NCBI GenBank assembly: GCA_028066695.1
Contig: JALCBG010000002.1
Span: 6,983-70,982, forward strand
Length of the DNA stretch: 64,000 bases
Reading direction: 5' to 3'
Origin: Gammaproteobacteria bacterium
Lineage (GTDB): Bacteria; Pseudomonadota; Gammaproteobacteria; Arenicellales; Poriferihabitantaceae
Numbering within the stretch: the first letter of the stretch is position 1; each line of letters starts with the position of its first letter. The notes below the pieces were generated by a model. That model had not been told where the DNA came from, did no database searches, and was given only the letters and a program-made list of their open reading frames with translations. Of this stretch, positions 54,849 to 63,866 are shown piece by piece. Position numbers and translations under genes: made by a program.

Positions 54849-55858
54849 GCGCGCGCCGGCGCGTCCAGCAAATGTTCGGCGTAGCGGTCGACGCCCTCTT
54901 CTATGCGCAGGAATTTTTCGCCGTAGCCGGCCGCGCGCAGTTTTGTCAGGTCGGCCTCGGTGTAGTTCTGGTATTTGCCGCGCAGCGCGGCCGGCATCGG
55001 AATGTAGGAAATCTCGCCCTCCTCGCGCGCGCGCTCCAGCGTGGCCGGTTCGCGCCCGTCGCGGCGGCGGCAGGCGTTGATCGCGGCCAGCGCGACCGCG
55101 TTAAAACTCTCGCTGCGGCCGCAGCCGGCGTTGTAGATGCCGCCGATGGACGGGTTGTCCAGAAAAAACATGTTGATCGCGACCACGTCTTCCACCGAAA
55201 TGAAATCGCGCCGCTGTTCGCCGTCGGCGTAGCCGCCGCCGCCCTCAAACAAACGGACGCCGCCGTCTTTCATGTACTGCAGCAAAAAATGCCGGGCGAC
55301 CGAGGCCATTCGTCCCTTGTGGTCCTCGCGCGGGCCGTAGACATTAAAGTAGCGCAGTCCGACGCATTGAAACTGCGCCCGCTCGCCGCGCACGAAATTA
55401 TCAAACAGCAATTTGGATTTTGCGTAGATGTTCAGCGCCGACTCGCATTCGGGCGACTCCGTGAAAACATCGCCGCCGCCGTAGACCGAGGCCGAGGACG
55501 CGTAGATAAATTGCGCGCCGCGCTTCGCGCAAAATTCAAACAGCGTTTTGGAATATTCCAAATTGTTTTCCATCATGTATTTTTCGTCGGTTTCCATGGT
55601 GTCGGCGCACGCGCCCTGGTGCAGCACCGCCGACAATTCGCGCGGCAGCCGGCCGGCGCGCGCGGCTTCCAGAAATTCCCGTTTGTCCATGCGCTCGGCG
55701 ATGTTCAGGTCTGCGGTGTTCCGCAGTTTTTCTTCGCCGCCGCCGGCGAAATCGTCCACCAGCAGCACATCGCAACCGCGCCGGTTGAGCGCCGCGGCCA
55801 GGTTCGCGCCGATGAAGCCGGCGCCGCCGGTCACCGCGATGAGCGCGCGCGCAGTCAT
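54845..55858 (-). CDS. hldD: ADP-L-glycero-D-manno-heptose 6-epimerase
   Basis: Last step in making the heptose precursor of the lipopolysaccharide inner core. 337 residues. NAD(P) fold VTGGAGFIGANLAAALNRRG with LLVDDF, HQGACADTMETDEKYMMENN, catalytic YASSASVYGGG and FNVYGPREDHKGRMASV. Overlaps the kinase gene hldA upstream and the MTI phosphorylase downstream by four bases each. Confidence 0.97.
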   Translation of the reverse strand: MTARALIAVTGGAGFIGANLAAALNRRGCDVLLVDDFAGGGEEKLRNTADLNIAERMDKREFLEAARAGRLPRELSAVLHQGACADTMETDEKYMMENNLEYSKTLFEFCAKRGAQFIYASSASVYGGGDVFTESPECESALNIYAKSKLLFDNFVRGERAQFQCVGLRYFNVYGPREDHKGRMASVARHFLLQYMKDGGVRLFEGGGGYADGEQRRDFISVEDVVAINMFFLDNPSIGGIYNAGCGRSESFNAVALAAINACRRRDGREPATLERAREEGEISYIPMPAALRGKYQNYTEADLTKLRAAGYGEKFLRIEEGVDRYAEHLLDAPARA

Positions 55859-56823
55859 TGCGGGTGGTCGCGGCGCAACGCGGCGGCGAGTTCCCCGGCG
55901 TCGGCGGCCGCGGTGCCGAGTTTTGAAACCACCACGCCGGCCGCGCTGTTGGCGATGGCCAGCGCGTCGGCGTCCTCCAGCCCGGCGGCGAGCGCCAGCG
56001 CCATCACCGCGATCACCGAATCGCCGGCGCCGCTGACATCATAGACTTCGCGCGCGCGCGCTTCGCCGCGCAATTCGCCGCCGCCGCGCGCGAACAAAAC
56101 CATGCCGCGCTCGCTCAGTGTCACCAGCAATTTTTCCAGTTCGTGGCGGCGCATCAACTCCTCGGCCTTGCGCCGCATGTCGGCGTCGTCGGCGACCGCG
56201 CCGGCGGCCTCTTCAAATTCCTTCAGGTTCGGCGTGACCATGGTCGCGCCGCGGTAGCGCGAAAAGTCGCCGCCTTTCGGATCCACCAGCACCGGAATGT
56301 TTTTTGCGCGCGCCTGCGCGATTAACTTTTCAATGCCCGACAGGCAGCCCTTGCCGTAATCCGACAGCACCGCGACCTGGTGCGCGTCCAGCAATTCGGC
56401 GAATTTCGCGTGCGCCTCGGCGAGCGCACCGGCGCCGGGCGGGGTTTCAAAATCGGCGCGCAACAGTTGCTGGTTCTGCGAAATCACGCGCAGTTTCAGC
56501 GTGGTCTGCGCGCCGCGCTCGGCGACCAGTTCGCGCGCGATGCCGGCGCGCCCGGCGATTTCCGCGAGGTGCCGCCCGGCTTCGTCGTCGCCGGTCAGCG
56601 CCAGCAGGGTGCAACTCGCGCCGAGCGAGGTCACATTGCAGGCGACATTGCCGGCGCCGCCGAGCCGCTCGTCGCTGCGCTCCACGCCGACCACCGGCAC
56701 CGGCGCCTCGGGCGAGATGCGCTCCACCCGGCCGAACCAGTAGCGGTCCAGCATCGCGTCCCCGGCCACCAGAATCTTGCATTGCGGCAGTTTGCCGAGT
56801 TGTTTTTCCAGGCGCGAGGTCAT
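55855..56823 (-). CDS. hldA: D-glycero-beta-D-manno-heptose-7-phosphate kinase
   Basis: Phosphorylates heptose 7-phosphate at C1 for LPS core synthesis. PfkB-family kinase of 322 residues: ILVAGDAMLDRYWFGRVERISPEAPVPVV, LGGAGNVACNVTSLGA, and the ATP/base segment VYDVSGAGDSVIAVMALALAAG. The nucleotidyltransferase half found in the E. coli HldE fusion is absent, so a separate adenylyltransferase gene is expected elsewhere. ATG overlaps the ugd stop. Confidence 0.95.
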   Translation of the reverse strand: MTSRLEKQLGKLPQCKILVAGDAMLDRYWFGRVERISPEAPVPVVGVERSDERLGGAGNVACNVTSLGASCTLLALTGDDEAGRHLAEIAGRAGIARELVAERGAQTTLKLRVISQNQQLLRADFETPPGAGALAEAHAKFAELLDAHQVAVLSDYGKGCLSGIEKLIAQARAKNIPVLVDPKGGDFSRYRGATMVTPNLKEFEEAAGAVADDADMRRKAEELMRRHELEKLLVTLSERGMVLFARGGGELRGEARAREVYDVSGAGDSVIAVMALALAAGLEDADALAIANSAAGVVVSKLGTAAADAGELAAALRRDHPQ

Positions 56824-58151
56824 GCCGCGCGGCCGATGCCGTAATACACCAGTCCGGCCGCGCGAATCGCGGCCGGGTCGTAAATGTTGCGCGCGTCTAT
56901 CAGCACATCGCCGCGCATTCGCTCCTTGATGCGCGCCGGGTCGGCGGCGCGCAGCGCGCGCCATTCGGTGACCACTATCAGCCCGTCGGCGCCTTCCAGC
57001 GCGCGGTAGGGGTCGTCTTCAAAAAGCGCGAGGTCGCCGCGCTCGCCGTAGAGTTCGCGCGCGCGCGCGGTCGCGGCCGGGTCAAACGCGCGCACAGCCG
57101 CGCCATGCCGCCACAACTCCTCCATCACCGCGCGGCTCGGCGCCTCGCGCATGTCGTCGGTGTCGGGCTTGAACGCCAGCCCCCACAGCGCGAAACATTT
57201 GCCGCGCAACTCGCCGAAATGCGCGCGCGCTTTTTCCACCGGCTTGCTGCGCTGCGCGTCGTTGACCGCCTCCACCGCGTCCAGCAGTTTTGATTCGGCG
57301 CCGGCGTCGCGCGCGGCGCGGCGCAGCGCGCGCACATCCTTCGGCAGGCACGAGCCGCCGTAGCCGCAGCCAGGGTAGATGAAGGCGTAGCCGATGCGCG
57401 GGTCGGCGCCGACCCCGGCGCGCACCGATTCAATGTCGGCGCCGGCGCATTCGGCCAGATTGGCGATTTCGTTCATGCAGGAAATGCGCGCGGCGAGCAT
57501 CGCGTTCGCCGCGTATTTGGTCAGTTCGGCCGAGGCCGTGTCCATCACCAGCAGGCGCTCGCGGTTGCGGTTGAACGGCGCGTACAAAGCGCGCATCACC
57601 TCCACCGCGCCGCGGTCCTCTTCGCGCGCGCCGATGATGATGCGGTCGGGGCGCATGAAATCCTCCACCGCCGCGCCCTGCTTTAAAAATTCCGGGTTGG
57701 ACACCACGCTGAAGGACGGCGCGGCGCCGCGCGATTCAAGCGCGCGCGCAATTTCTTCGCGCACTTTTTCGGCGGAGCCGGGCGGCGCCGTGGATTTGGC
57801 GGCGATGACGCGCGGGCCGTCCATCAATTCGCCGACCGCGCGCGCCGCGCCGAGCACATTGCGCAAATCGGCGGCGCCGTCCTCGCGCGGCGGCGTGCCG
57901 ACCGCGATGAAAATTACTTCGCCATGCGCGACGCCGCGCGCCAAATCGCCGGTGAAATGCAGCCGGCCGCGTTCGGCGTTGTCGCGCACCAACTGGTCAA
58001 GCCCCGGCTCAAACAGCGGCACATGCCCGGCGCATAGTTGGCGGATTTTTTCCCCGTCGTTGTCAACGCACACCACCGTGTTTCCGACCTCGGCGAAACA
58101 GGCGGCGGTGACCAGCCCGACATAGCCGGCGCCGATGACGCAGATGTTCAT
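56820..58151 (-). CDS. ugd: UDP-glucose 6-dehydrogenase
   Basis: Makes UDP-glucuronate for surface polysaccharides or lipid A modification, 443 residues. NICVIGAGYVGLVTAACFAEVGNTVVCVD, catalytic Cys in YPGCGYGGSCLPKDVRAL, GLAFKPDTDDMREAPS and the C-terminal Rossmann part ending IYDPAAIRAAGLVYYGIGR. Both ends overlap neighbours by ATGA. A longer upstream frame lies within lapB and is not needed. Confidence 0.97.
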   Translation of the reverse strand: MNICVIGAGYVGLVTAACFAEVGNTVVCVDNDGEKIRQLCAGHVPLFEPGLDQLVRDNAERGRLHFTGDLARGVAHGEVIFIAVGTPPREDGAADLRNVLGAARAVGELMDGPRVIAAKSTAPPGSAEKVREEIARALESRGAAPSFSVVSNPEFLKQGAAVEDFMRPDRIIIGAREEDRGAVEVMRALYAPFNRNRERLLVMDTASAELTKYAANAMLAARISCMNEIANLAECAGADIESVRAGVGADPRIGYAFIYPGCGYGGSCLPKDVRALRRAARDAGAESKLLDAVEAVNDAQRSKPVEKARAHFGELRGKCFALWGLAFKPDTDDMREAPSRAVMEELWRHGAAVRAFDPAATARARELYGERGDLALFEDDPYRALEGADGLIVVTEWRALRAADPARIKERMRGDVLIDARNIYDPAAIRAAGLVYYGIGRAA

Positions 58152-59341
58152 GCCGGCGGCTGCATCGCCACGGCGCGGCGCAGCGGCTCGGCGGCCGCGC
58201 GCTTTTGCACGGTGCCCCAGTTCTTGCAGCCGGGGCACTGCCAGTGCAGCGAGTTGCTGCTGAAGCCGCAGGTGCGGCAGTGGTAGCCGCGCCCCTGCCC
58301 GACCACCTGCGACAGCAGGTCGGCGAGCAGCGCGAAGTCGCGGTTTTCGCGCTCGCCGCCGCCGGACGCGGCGCGCGATTTCAGCAGTTCATGCAGGCCC
58401 TCTATGCTCGGGTGGCGGCGCACCAAATCCACCAGCAACTTTCGCCCGGCCTCGTCTTTTTCCTCGCGGCTGACCAGTTCCACCAGCGCGGCGATAAAGC
58501 GCGCGTCCGGATTGCGCGCGAGCGCGTCCTCCAAAAACTTCTTGTAACTTTTTGCGTCGCCGAGCGCGGTGTAACTGTTGGCGACATGGTCGACCACCTC
58601 GCCGAGCGCCTGCGGCGCCCAGCGCTCCAGGCCGCGCCAAATGGAAATCGCGTTGATGTGGTTGCCGCTCATGGAGGCGAGCCGCCCCGACTGAATGACC
58701 GCGCGAATGCAGTGCGGGTCGTGGCGGAACGCGCTTTCAATGTGCCGCCCGGCGCGCGCGTTGCGGCCGTCGGCGATCGCCTGCTCGGCGAGTTCGCAGT
58801 AGTAATGCGCGAGCGGCTGCGACATGTCGGCGCCGGCGGCGCGCGCCAGTTCTTCGGCGGCGCGAATCGCGCTCTCCCATTCCTTTTCCTGGTCGTAGAT
58901 CTGCATCAGAAAGCGGCAGGCCTGCGCGCGGTAGTCCGGCGCGCGCCGCAGTTCGCGGAACAAACTCTCGGCGCGGTCAAACAGGCCGGCTTTGAAATAG
59001 TCCTGCGCCAGTTCAAACAGCGCCTGCTCGCGCAGGCCCGGGTCCAGGTCGGAGCGCGCCACCAGGTTTTGGTGGATGCGCGTGGCGCGCTCAATTTCGC
59101 CGCGGCGGCGGAACAGGTTGCCGAGCGCGAGGTGGATTTCCACGGTCTCGCTGTCCACCTCCACCACTTCCAGAAACACGCGCAGCGCCTCGTCGGGCTG
59201 CTCGTTCAGCAAAAAACTCAGGCCCTTGAAATAGGCCTCGGGCAGGTGCTTGCGGCGCTCGGCGCGGCGCTCGCGCTTGGCCATCACCCAGCCGCCGGCC
59301 GCGGCGGTGGGCAGGAGCAGCAGCAGCCAGAGCGGGTCCAT
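58148..59341 (-). CDS. lapB: Lipopolysaccharide assembly protein B
   Basis: Inner-membrane-anchored TPR protein that controls LpxC degradation, so balances LPS synthesis. 397 residues: one N-terminal helix (WLLLLLPTAAAGGWVM), the KHLPEAYFKGLSFLLNEQPDEAL start of about nine TPRs, and a C-terminal rubredoxin-type zinc site CRTCGFSSNSLHWQCPGC. Lies after lapA, as in other gammaproteobacteria, here followed by heptose genes, a fitting LPS context. Confidence 0.97.
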   Translation of the reverse strand: MDPLWLLLLLPTAAAGGWVMAKRERRAERRKHLPEAYFKGLSFLLNEQPDEALRVFLEVVEVDSETVEIHLALGNLFRRRGEIERATRIHQNLVARSDLDPGLREQALFELAQDYFKAGLFDRAESLFRELRRAPDYRAQACRFLMQIYDQEKEWESAIRAAEELARAAGADMSQPLAHYYCELAEQAIADGRNARAGRHIESAFRHDPHCIRAVIQSGRLASMSGNHINAISIWRGLERWAPQALGEVVDHVANSYTALGDAKSYKKFLEDALARNPDARFIAALVELVSREEKDEAGRKLLVDLVRRHPSIEGLHELLKSRAASGGGERENRDFALLADLLSQVVGQGRGYHCRTCGFSSNSLHWQCPGCKNWGTVQKRAAAEPLRRAVAMQPPA

Positions 59342-59402
59342 GGTCGGGTCTCGGTTGGTTTTGGGAGGAGTTTTTGGCGGGGAAACTTCGGAGAGTTTTG
59401 CG

Positions 59403-59714
59403 TCAGTCGCCGGGCGCGGCGCCCGGCGCTTCGGGCAGGGTGCGCGCCGGGCGGGTCGGCAGGGTCTGCGCGATGCGCAGTTCGCGCTTGATTTTCGCCA
59501 ATTGGCGGCGGTCGCCGAGTCCGCGCAGCGAGGCCGCCGCGTATCCGGCGAGCAAACTCAGCGCGAACACCGCAAACAACAGCAGCGCCAAATCGGCGTC
59601 AAAATGCACACCGAAATAATACCGGATGGAAACCGCCTGGTGGTTTTTGTATGCGAAGGTGATTCCGAACAGCGCGACCAGCGCGGCGAATGCGACATAA
59701 AAAAGGCGCTTCAC
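59403..59714 (-). CDS. lapA: Lipopolysaccharide assembly protein A (DUF1049)
   Basis: Small inner-membrane partner of LapB, 103 residues. Two helices ([40 protein letters not shown]) with the typical [12 protein letters not shown] between them and a short charged coil after. GTG start overlapping the ihfB stop. The C-terminal tail is Pro/Ala-rich and longer than needed. Confidence 0.93.
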   Translation of the reverse strand: MKRLFYVAFAALVALFGITFAYKNHQAVSIRYYFGVHFDADLALLLFAVFALSLLAGYAAASLRGLGDRRQLAKIKRELRIAQTLPTRPARTLPEAPGAAPGD

Positions 59715-60037
59715 GATTTGCGCCCCGCGCCCTTGCCGGCGTTGACGCGGCGGCGCAGCGCGGCGCCCGGCTTGAAATGCGGCGCGTATTTTTCCGGCAC
59801 GCGCACCGCCTCGCCGGTCTTCGGATTGCGCCCGATGCGCGCCGGGCGGTAATGCAGACTCATGCTGCCGAAGTTGCGAATCTCAATGCGCTCGCCGCTG
59901 ACCAGCGCCGCGGTCATGCGCTCCAGAATGCTGTTGACCGCGAGTTCCACATCCTGCTCCGACAGGTGCGGCTGGTCGCGGGTGATGAGCGCGACCAGCG
60001 TCGACTTGGTGAGCGCGGGTTTGCCGTCGGCCGACAT
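59711..60037 (-). CDS. ihfB: Integration host factor subunit beta
   Basis: DNA-bending half of IHF, 108 residues. [74 protein letters not shown] (in segments) with the intercalating Pro in GRNPKTG. Located after rpsA as in most gammaproteobacteria. A basic C-terminal tail ([14 protein letters not shown]) extends past the family core. Confidence 0.97.
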   Translation of the reverse strand: MSADGKPALTKSTLVALITRDQPHLSEQDVELAVNSILERMTAALVSGERIEIRNFGSMSLHYRPARIGRNPKTGEAVRVPEKYAPHFKPGAALRRRVNAGKGAGRKS

Positions 60038-60046
60038 CGCGCTGTT

Positions 60047-61723
60047 CTAGGGTTCCCGCTTGTCGAGTTGCTCCTTCAACTTGTCGCCGAGTTTGGCGCT
60101 CTCGAGGCTGGCGTCGCGCGCGTATTCCTGCGCCGCCTCTCCGTCAAATTCGGCGTCGCGCGCCTTGATGGACAGCGAAATGTGGCGGTCCTTGCGCTCG
60201 ATGCTGACCACCTTGGCCTCGATTTCCTCGCCCTTGGTAAGCGCGGTGCGCGCGTCTTCCACGCGCTCGCGCGCGATTTCCGAGGCGCGCACATAGCCCT
60301 CCACGCCGGGCGCCAATTGCACGCGCGCGCCGCGCGCGCCGACTTCGCCGATCGTGCCCTTGACCACGCTGCCCTTTCCATTCTCGGCGACATACGCGGC
60401 GAACGGGTCTTCGCCGGTCTGCTTCAGCCCGAGCGAAATGCGCTCGCGCTCGGCGTCCACGGCGAGCAGCACCACATTGAGGTTGTCGCCCTTGTTGAAC
60501 TCGGTCACGACCTCCTCGCCGGGACGGTCCCACGACAAATCGGAAAGATGCACCAGCCCGTCTATGCCGCCGTCCACGCCGATGAAGATGCCGAAGTCGG
60601 TGATGGAGCGGATGTTGCCGTTGATGACGTCGCCTTTTTTGTGGGCGGCGGCGAACTCGGTCCACGGATTCGGCTTGCATTGTTTCATGCCGAGCGAGAT
60701 GCGCCGCCGCTCGGTGTCCACCGCCAGCACCATCACCTCCACCTCGTCTCCGGCGTGGCAGATTTTTCCGGGGTGGATGTTTTTGTTGGTCCAGTCCATC
60801 TCGGACAGATGCACCAGCCCTTCCACGCCGTCCTCCAGTTCCACGAAAGCGCCGTAGTCGGTGAGGTTGGTCACCTTGCCGAACAGGCGCGTATTCGCCG
60901 GGTAGCGCCGCGCCAGATCCAGCCACGGGTCTTCGCTCAGTTGCTTCAGCCCGAGCGAGACGCGGCACTGTTCGCGGTCAAATTTCAGCACGCGCGCCTC
61001 CACCGTATCGCCGACGCTGACCACCTCGGACGGGTGCTTGACGCGCTTCCACGCCATGTCGGTGATGTGCAGCAGGCCGTCCAGCCCGCCGAGGTTGACG
61101 AAGGCGCCGTATTCGGTCAGGTTTTTGACCACGCCCTTGATCAGCATGCCCTCCTCCAGAATGTCCAGGAGTTTTTCGCGCTCTTCGCTCAGTTGGTTTT
61201 CCACGATGGCGCGGCGCGACAGCACGATGTTGTTGCGCTGCTGGTCCAGTTTGATCACCTTGAAGTCCAGTTCGCTGCCTTCCAAATCGGCGACATCCTT
61301 GGACGGCCACACATCCACCAGCGAGCCCGGCAAAAACGCGCGCAGGTTGTTGATGTTGACGGTGAACCCGCCCTTGACCTTGGCCGTGACCATGCCGCGC
61401 ACCACGCCGCCGGACTCGTGCACTTTTGACAATTCGGCCCAGGCGCGCCCGCGCACCGCGCGCTCGCGCGACATGCGCGTGTTGCCGGCGCCGTCCTCCA
61501 CGGCTTCCAGCGCGACTTCCACGCTGTCGCCGACTTGCACGGTCAACTCGCCCGACGGGCTTTTAAACTCGGCGGCCGGAATTTGCGCGTCCGACTTGAG
61601 TCCCGCGCTGACGGTCACATAGTCGTCGCTGGTTTCGATCACTTCGGCCATGATCAGCGCCCCCGGGCGCATGACCACGCCGCTCAAACTCTCTTCCAGT
61701 AATGCGGCAAAATTTTCTGACAT
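60047..61723 (-). CDS. rpsA: 30S ribosomal protein S1
   Basis: mRNA-binding ribosomal protein, 558 residues, six S1 domains. Opening [28 protein letters not shown]; repeated signatures such as [78 protein letters not shown] and [22 protein letters not shown]. The start has a weak ribosome site, expected for S1-dependent autoregulation; the leader is strongly structured. Confidence 0.98.
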   Translation of the reverse strand: MSENFAALLEESLSGVVMRPGALIMAEVIETSDDYVTVSAGLKSDAQIPAAEFKSPSGELTVQVGDSVEVALEAVEDGAGNTRMSRERAVRGRAWAELSKVHESGGVVRGMVTAKVKGGFTVNINNLRAFLPGSLVDVWPSKDVADLEGSELDFKVIKLDQQRNNIVLSRRAIVENQLSEEREKLLDILEEGMLIKGVVKNLTEYGAFVNLGGLDGLLHITDMAWKRVKHPSEVVSVGDTVEARVLKFDREQCRVSLGLKQLSEDPWLDLARRYPANTRLFGKVTNLTDYGAFVELEDGVEGLVHLSEMDWTNKNIHPGKICHAGDEVEVMVLAVDTERRRISLGMKQCKPNPWTEFAAAHKKGDVINGNIRSITDFGIFIGVDGGIDGLVHLSDLSWDRPGEEVVTEFNKGDNLNVVLLAVDAERERISLGLKQTGEDPFAAYVAENGKGSVVKGTIGEVGARGARVQLAPGVEGYVRASEIARERVEDARTALTKGEEIEAKVVSIERKDRHISLSIKARDAEFDGEAAQEYARDASLESAKLGDKLKEQLDKREP

Positions 61724-61759
61724 ATTAAAAATCCGGCGCGCCTTGCTGCGCATGGCGGG

Positions 61760-61810
61760 AACCGGGGTTGCAGCCTCTGCTGCCGGTTGCGGTTCGGGCG
61801 CGCCCGAACC
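61760..61810 (-). promoter_or_regulatory. Structured rpsA 5' leader
   Basis: Two hairpins between cmk and rpsA: a 20-bp perfect palindrome (GGTTCGGGCG/CGCCCGAACC, 61791-61810) and a stem with AACCGG/CCGGTT outer and GCAGC/GCTGC inner pairs (61760-61788). E. coli rpsA has an autoregulated structured leader, so a similar role is likely. Confidence 0.5.
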
Positions 61811-61819
61811 TGGGTTGAT

Positions 61820-61839
61820 AAAAACGCGGCGAACCGCGT
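61820..61839 (-). terminator. Intrinsic terminator after cmk
   Basis: Minus strand ACGCGG-TTCG-CCGCGT followed by TTTTA: tetraloop hairpin and T run, 11 bases after the cmk stop and upstream of the rpsA leader. rpsA therefore probably has its own promoter. Confidence 0.7.
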
Positions 61840-61849
61840 CAGCGAAGAT

Positions 61850-62593
61850 TCACGACTCCGGAAAATTCCCGGCGGAAATTTCGGGGAGATTGCAGTCCCG
61901 CGCGACCCGCGCGGAAACCGCAACGAGCGCTTCGGCGGCGGACAGACTGGTGGTATCCAGTTGGAACGCGCCCTCGGCCGGCTTCAACGGCGAGACCGCG
62001 CGGCTCAAATCGCGTCGGTCGCGCTCCCCGAGTTCCCGGTGAATCTGCGCGATGCTAACATTAAATCCCAGTTCTTTCAACTGCGCGCAACGCCGCCGAG
62101 CGCGCGCTTCCACGCCGGCGGTCAGGAAGACCTTGCAGGCCGCGCCGGGGAAAACCACCGTGCCCATGTCGCGCCCATCCGCGACCAGCCCCGGCGGGCG
62201 CGCGCAGCGCCGCTGCCAGCCGAGCAGCGCCTCGCGCACCTCGGGCAGCGGCGCGATGCGCGAGGCGCGCTCGCCGGCTGCCTCGCTGCGGATTTGCGCG
62301 TTGACATCCTCGCCCTCCAGAAACACGCCGCCGTCGCGAAAGGAGAGTTGAAGGCGCGCCGCCAGCGCGGAGAGTTTCGCGATGTCGCGCTCCGCAATCG
62401 GCGCGCCGAGCGCGATGCCGTCGCGCGCGGCGAGCAGGCCGAGCACGCGGTAGAGCGCGCCGCTTTCCAGGTAGTGCCAGCCGAGCCGGGCGACCAGCCC
62501 GCGCGCGATCGTGCCCTTGCCCGAGCCGGACGGCCCGTCCAGCGTGATTACCGGCGCGGCGGAGATTTCAGGCTGACGGGGCGGACTGGACAT
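61850..62593 (-). CDS. cmk: Cytidylate kinase
   Basis: Phosphorylates CMP and dCMP, 247 residues. P-loop ITLDGPSGSGKGTIARGLVARLGWHYLESGALYR; later VVADGRDMGTVVFPGAACKVFLTA-type ADGRDMGTVVFPGAA and AEARARRRCAQLKELG-like lid helix. The first 12 residues (SSPPRQPEISAAP) are a short extension. Start overlaps the aroA end by 26 bases; followed by a terminator and rpsA. Confidence 0.97.
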   Translation of the reverse strand: MSSPPRQPEISAAPVITLDGPSGSGKGTIARGLVARLGWHYLESGALYRVLGLLAARDGIALGAPIAERDIAKLSALAARLQLSFRDGGVFLEGEDVNAQIRSEAAGERASRIAPLPEVREALLGWQRRCARPPGLVADGRDMGTVVFPGAACKVFLTAGVEARARRRCAQLKELGFNVSIAQIHRELGERDRRDLSRAVSPLKPAEGAFQLDTTSLSAAEALVAVSARVARDCNLPEISAGNFPES

Positions 62594-63866
62594 CTAACCC
62601 GGCGCCGCGCGCCACGCTGCAAAAGTCGGGGAACGAGGTGGCGATGTTTTCGCAGTCGTCAATTTCCACCGCGCCGCGCGCCGCGCCGCCGGCGAGCGCG
62701 AACGCCATGGCGATGCGGTGGTCGCCGCGGCTGTCGACGCGCCCGCCGCGCAGGCCGCCGCCCTGAATGCGCATGCCGTCGGCGCGCTCCTCCACCGCGG
62801 CGCCGAGCGCGGCCAGTCCGGCGGCGACGCCGCCGATGCGGTCGCTCTCCTTGACGCGCAATTCGGCCGCGTCGGAAATTTCGGTGGCGCCGCGCGCGCA
62901 GGCCGCGGCCACCGCGAGCGCCGGAATTTCGTCAATGCTGAGCGCGATGTCGCGTCCGCCGATGCGGCAGCCGCGCAATTCGGCGGCGCGCACGCGAATG
63001 TCGGCGACCGGCTCGGCGCCGAGCAGGCGCTCGTCATGCAGTTCCAAGTCGGCGCCCATGCGCTTTAAGACATCCAGCACGCCGGCGCGGCTCGGGTTGA
63101 CGCCGACGCCGCGCAGCAACACATCGCTGCCGCGAATCACCGACGCGCCCACCAAAAAAAACGCGGCCGAAGAAAGATCGGCCGGCGCTTCAATGTCGCA
63201 GCCGCGCAAGGTCGCGCCGCCGCGCACCGTAATGCGGCCGTCGCGCCGCCGCACTTCGCAGCCGAACGCGGCGAGCATGCGCTCGGTGTGATCGCGCGTC
63301 GGCGCCGGCTCGCGCACCGCGGTTTCGCCGTCGGCGCACAGCCCGGCGAGCAGCACGCAGGATTTCACCTGCGCGCTGGCAATCGGCATCTCATATTGAA
63401 TGCCGCGCAGCGGCGCCGGCGAGATGCGCAGCGGCGGCTTGCCGGCGCGCGCGCCGATGCGCGCGCCCATGCGCGCCAGCGGTTCCAGAATGCGCTCCAT
63501 CGGCCGCGCGCGCAACGACGCGTCTCCGCTCAACTCGCTCGGCCATTCTTGGCCGCACAGCAGCCCGGCGAGCAGGCGCAGCGCGGTCCCGGAATTGCCG
63601 AGGTCCAGCGCGGCCTGCGGGCGGCGCAGGCCGCGCAGGCCGACGCCGTCAATTTCCACCACGCCGCCGGCCTCGCGAATGCGCACGCCCATCGCGCGAA
63701 ACGCGGCGAGCGTGGCGCGCACATCCTCGCCCTGCAGCAAATTGCGCACGCGACTGGCGCCTTCGGCGATTGAGGCGAGCATGATCGCGCGGTGGGAAAC
63801 GGACTTGTCGGCGGCGACGCGAATTTCGCCGCGCAACGCGCCGCCGGGGTGGACGACCAGCCGCAT
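62568..63866 (-). CDS. aroA: 3-phosphoshikimate 1-carboxyvinyltransferase (EPSP synthase)
   Basis: Shikimate pathway step to chorismate, 432 residues. VAADKSVSHRAIMLASIAEG, LDLGNSGTALRLLAGLL, SGDASLRARPMERILEPL, SAQVKSCVLLAGL and RVKESDRIGGVAAGL are conserved active-site segments. The alanine in LGNSGTALRL, where glyphosate-sensitive class I enzymes have Gly-Thr-Ala, is the normal residue order. ATG overlaps the upstream gene's stop (TGATG). Order tyrA-aroA-cmk-rpsA is typical. Confidence 0.97.
   Translation of the reverse strand: MRLVVHPGGALRGEIRVAADKSVSHRAIMLASIAEGASRVRNLLQGEDVRATLAAFRAMGVRIREAGGVVEIDGVGLRGLRRPQAALDLGNSGTALRLLAGLLCGQEWPSELSGDASLRARPMERILEPLARMGARIGARAGKPPLRISPAPLRGIQYEMPIASAQVKSCVLLAGLCADGETAVREPAPTRDHTERMLAAFGCEVRRRDGRITVRGGATLRGCDIEAPADLSSAAFFLVGASVIRGSDVLLRGVGVNPSRAGVLDVLKRMGADLELHDERLLGAEPVADIRVRAAELRGCRIGGRDIALSIDEIPALAVAAACARGATEISDAAELRVKESDRIGGVAAGLAALGAAVEERADGMRIQGGGLRGGRVDSRGDHRIAMAFALAGGAARGAVEIDDCENIATSFPDFCSVARGAGLDVQSAPSA

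Noticed and set aside
55855-56823. Truncated HldE
   Set aside because: The kinase domain is complete with normal ends and overlapping neighbours; separate kinase and adenylyltransferase genes are a known arrangement.
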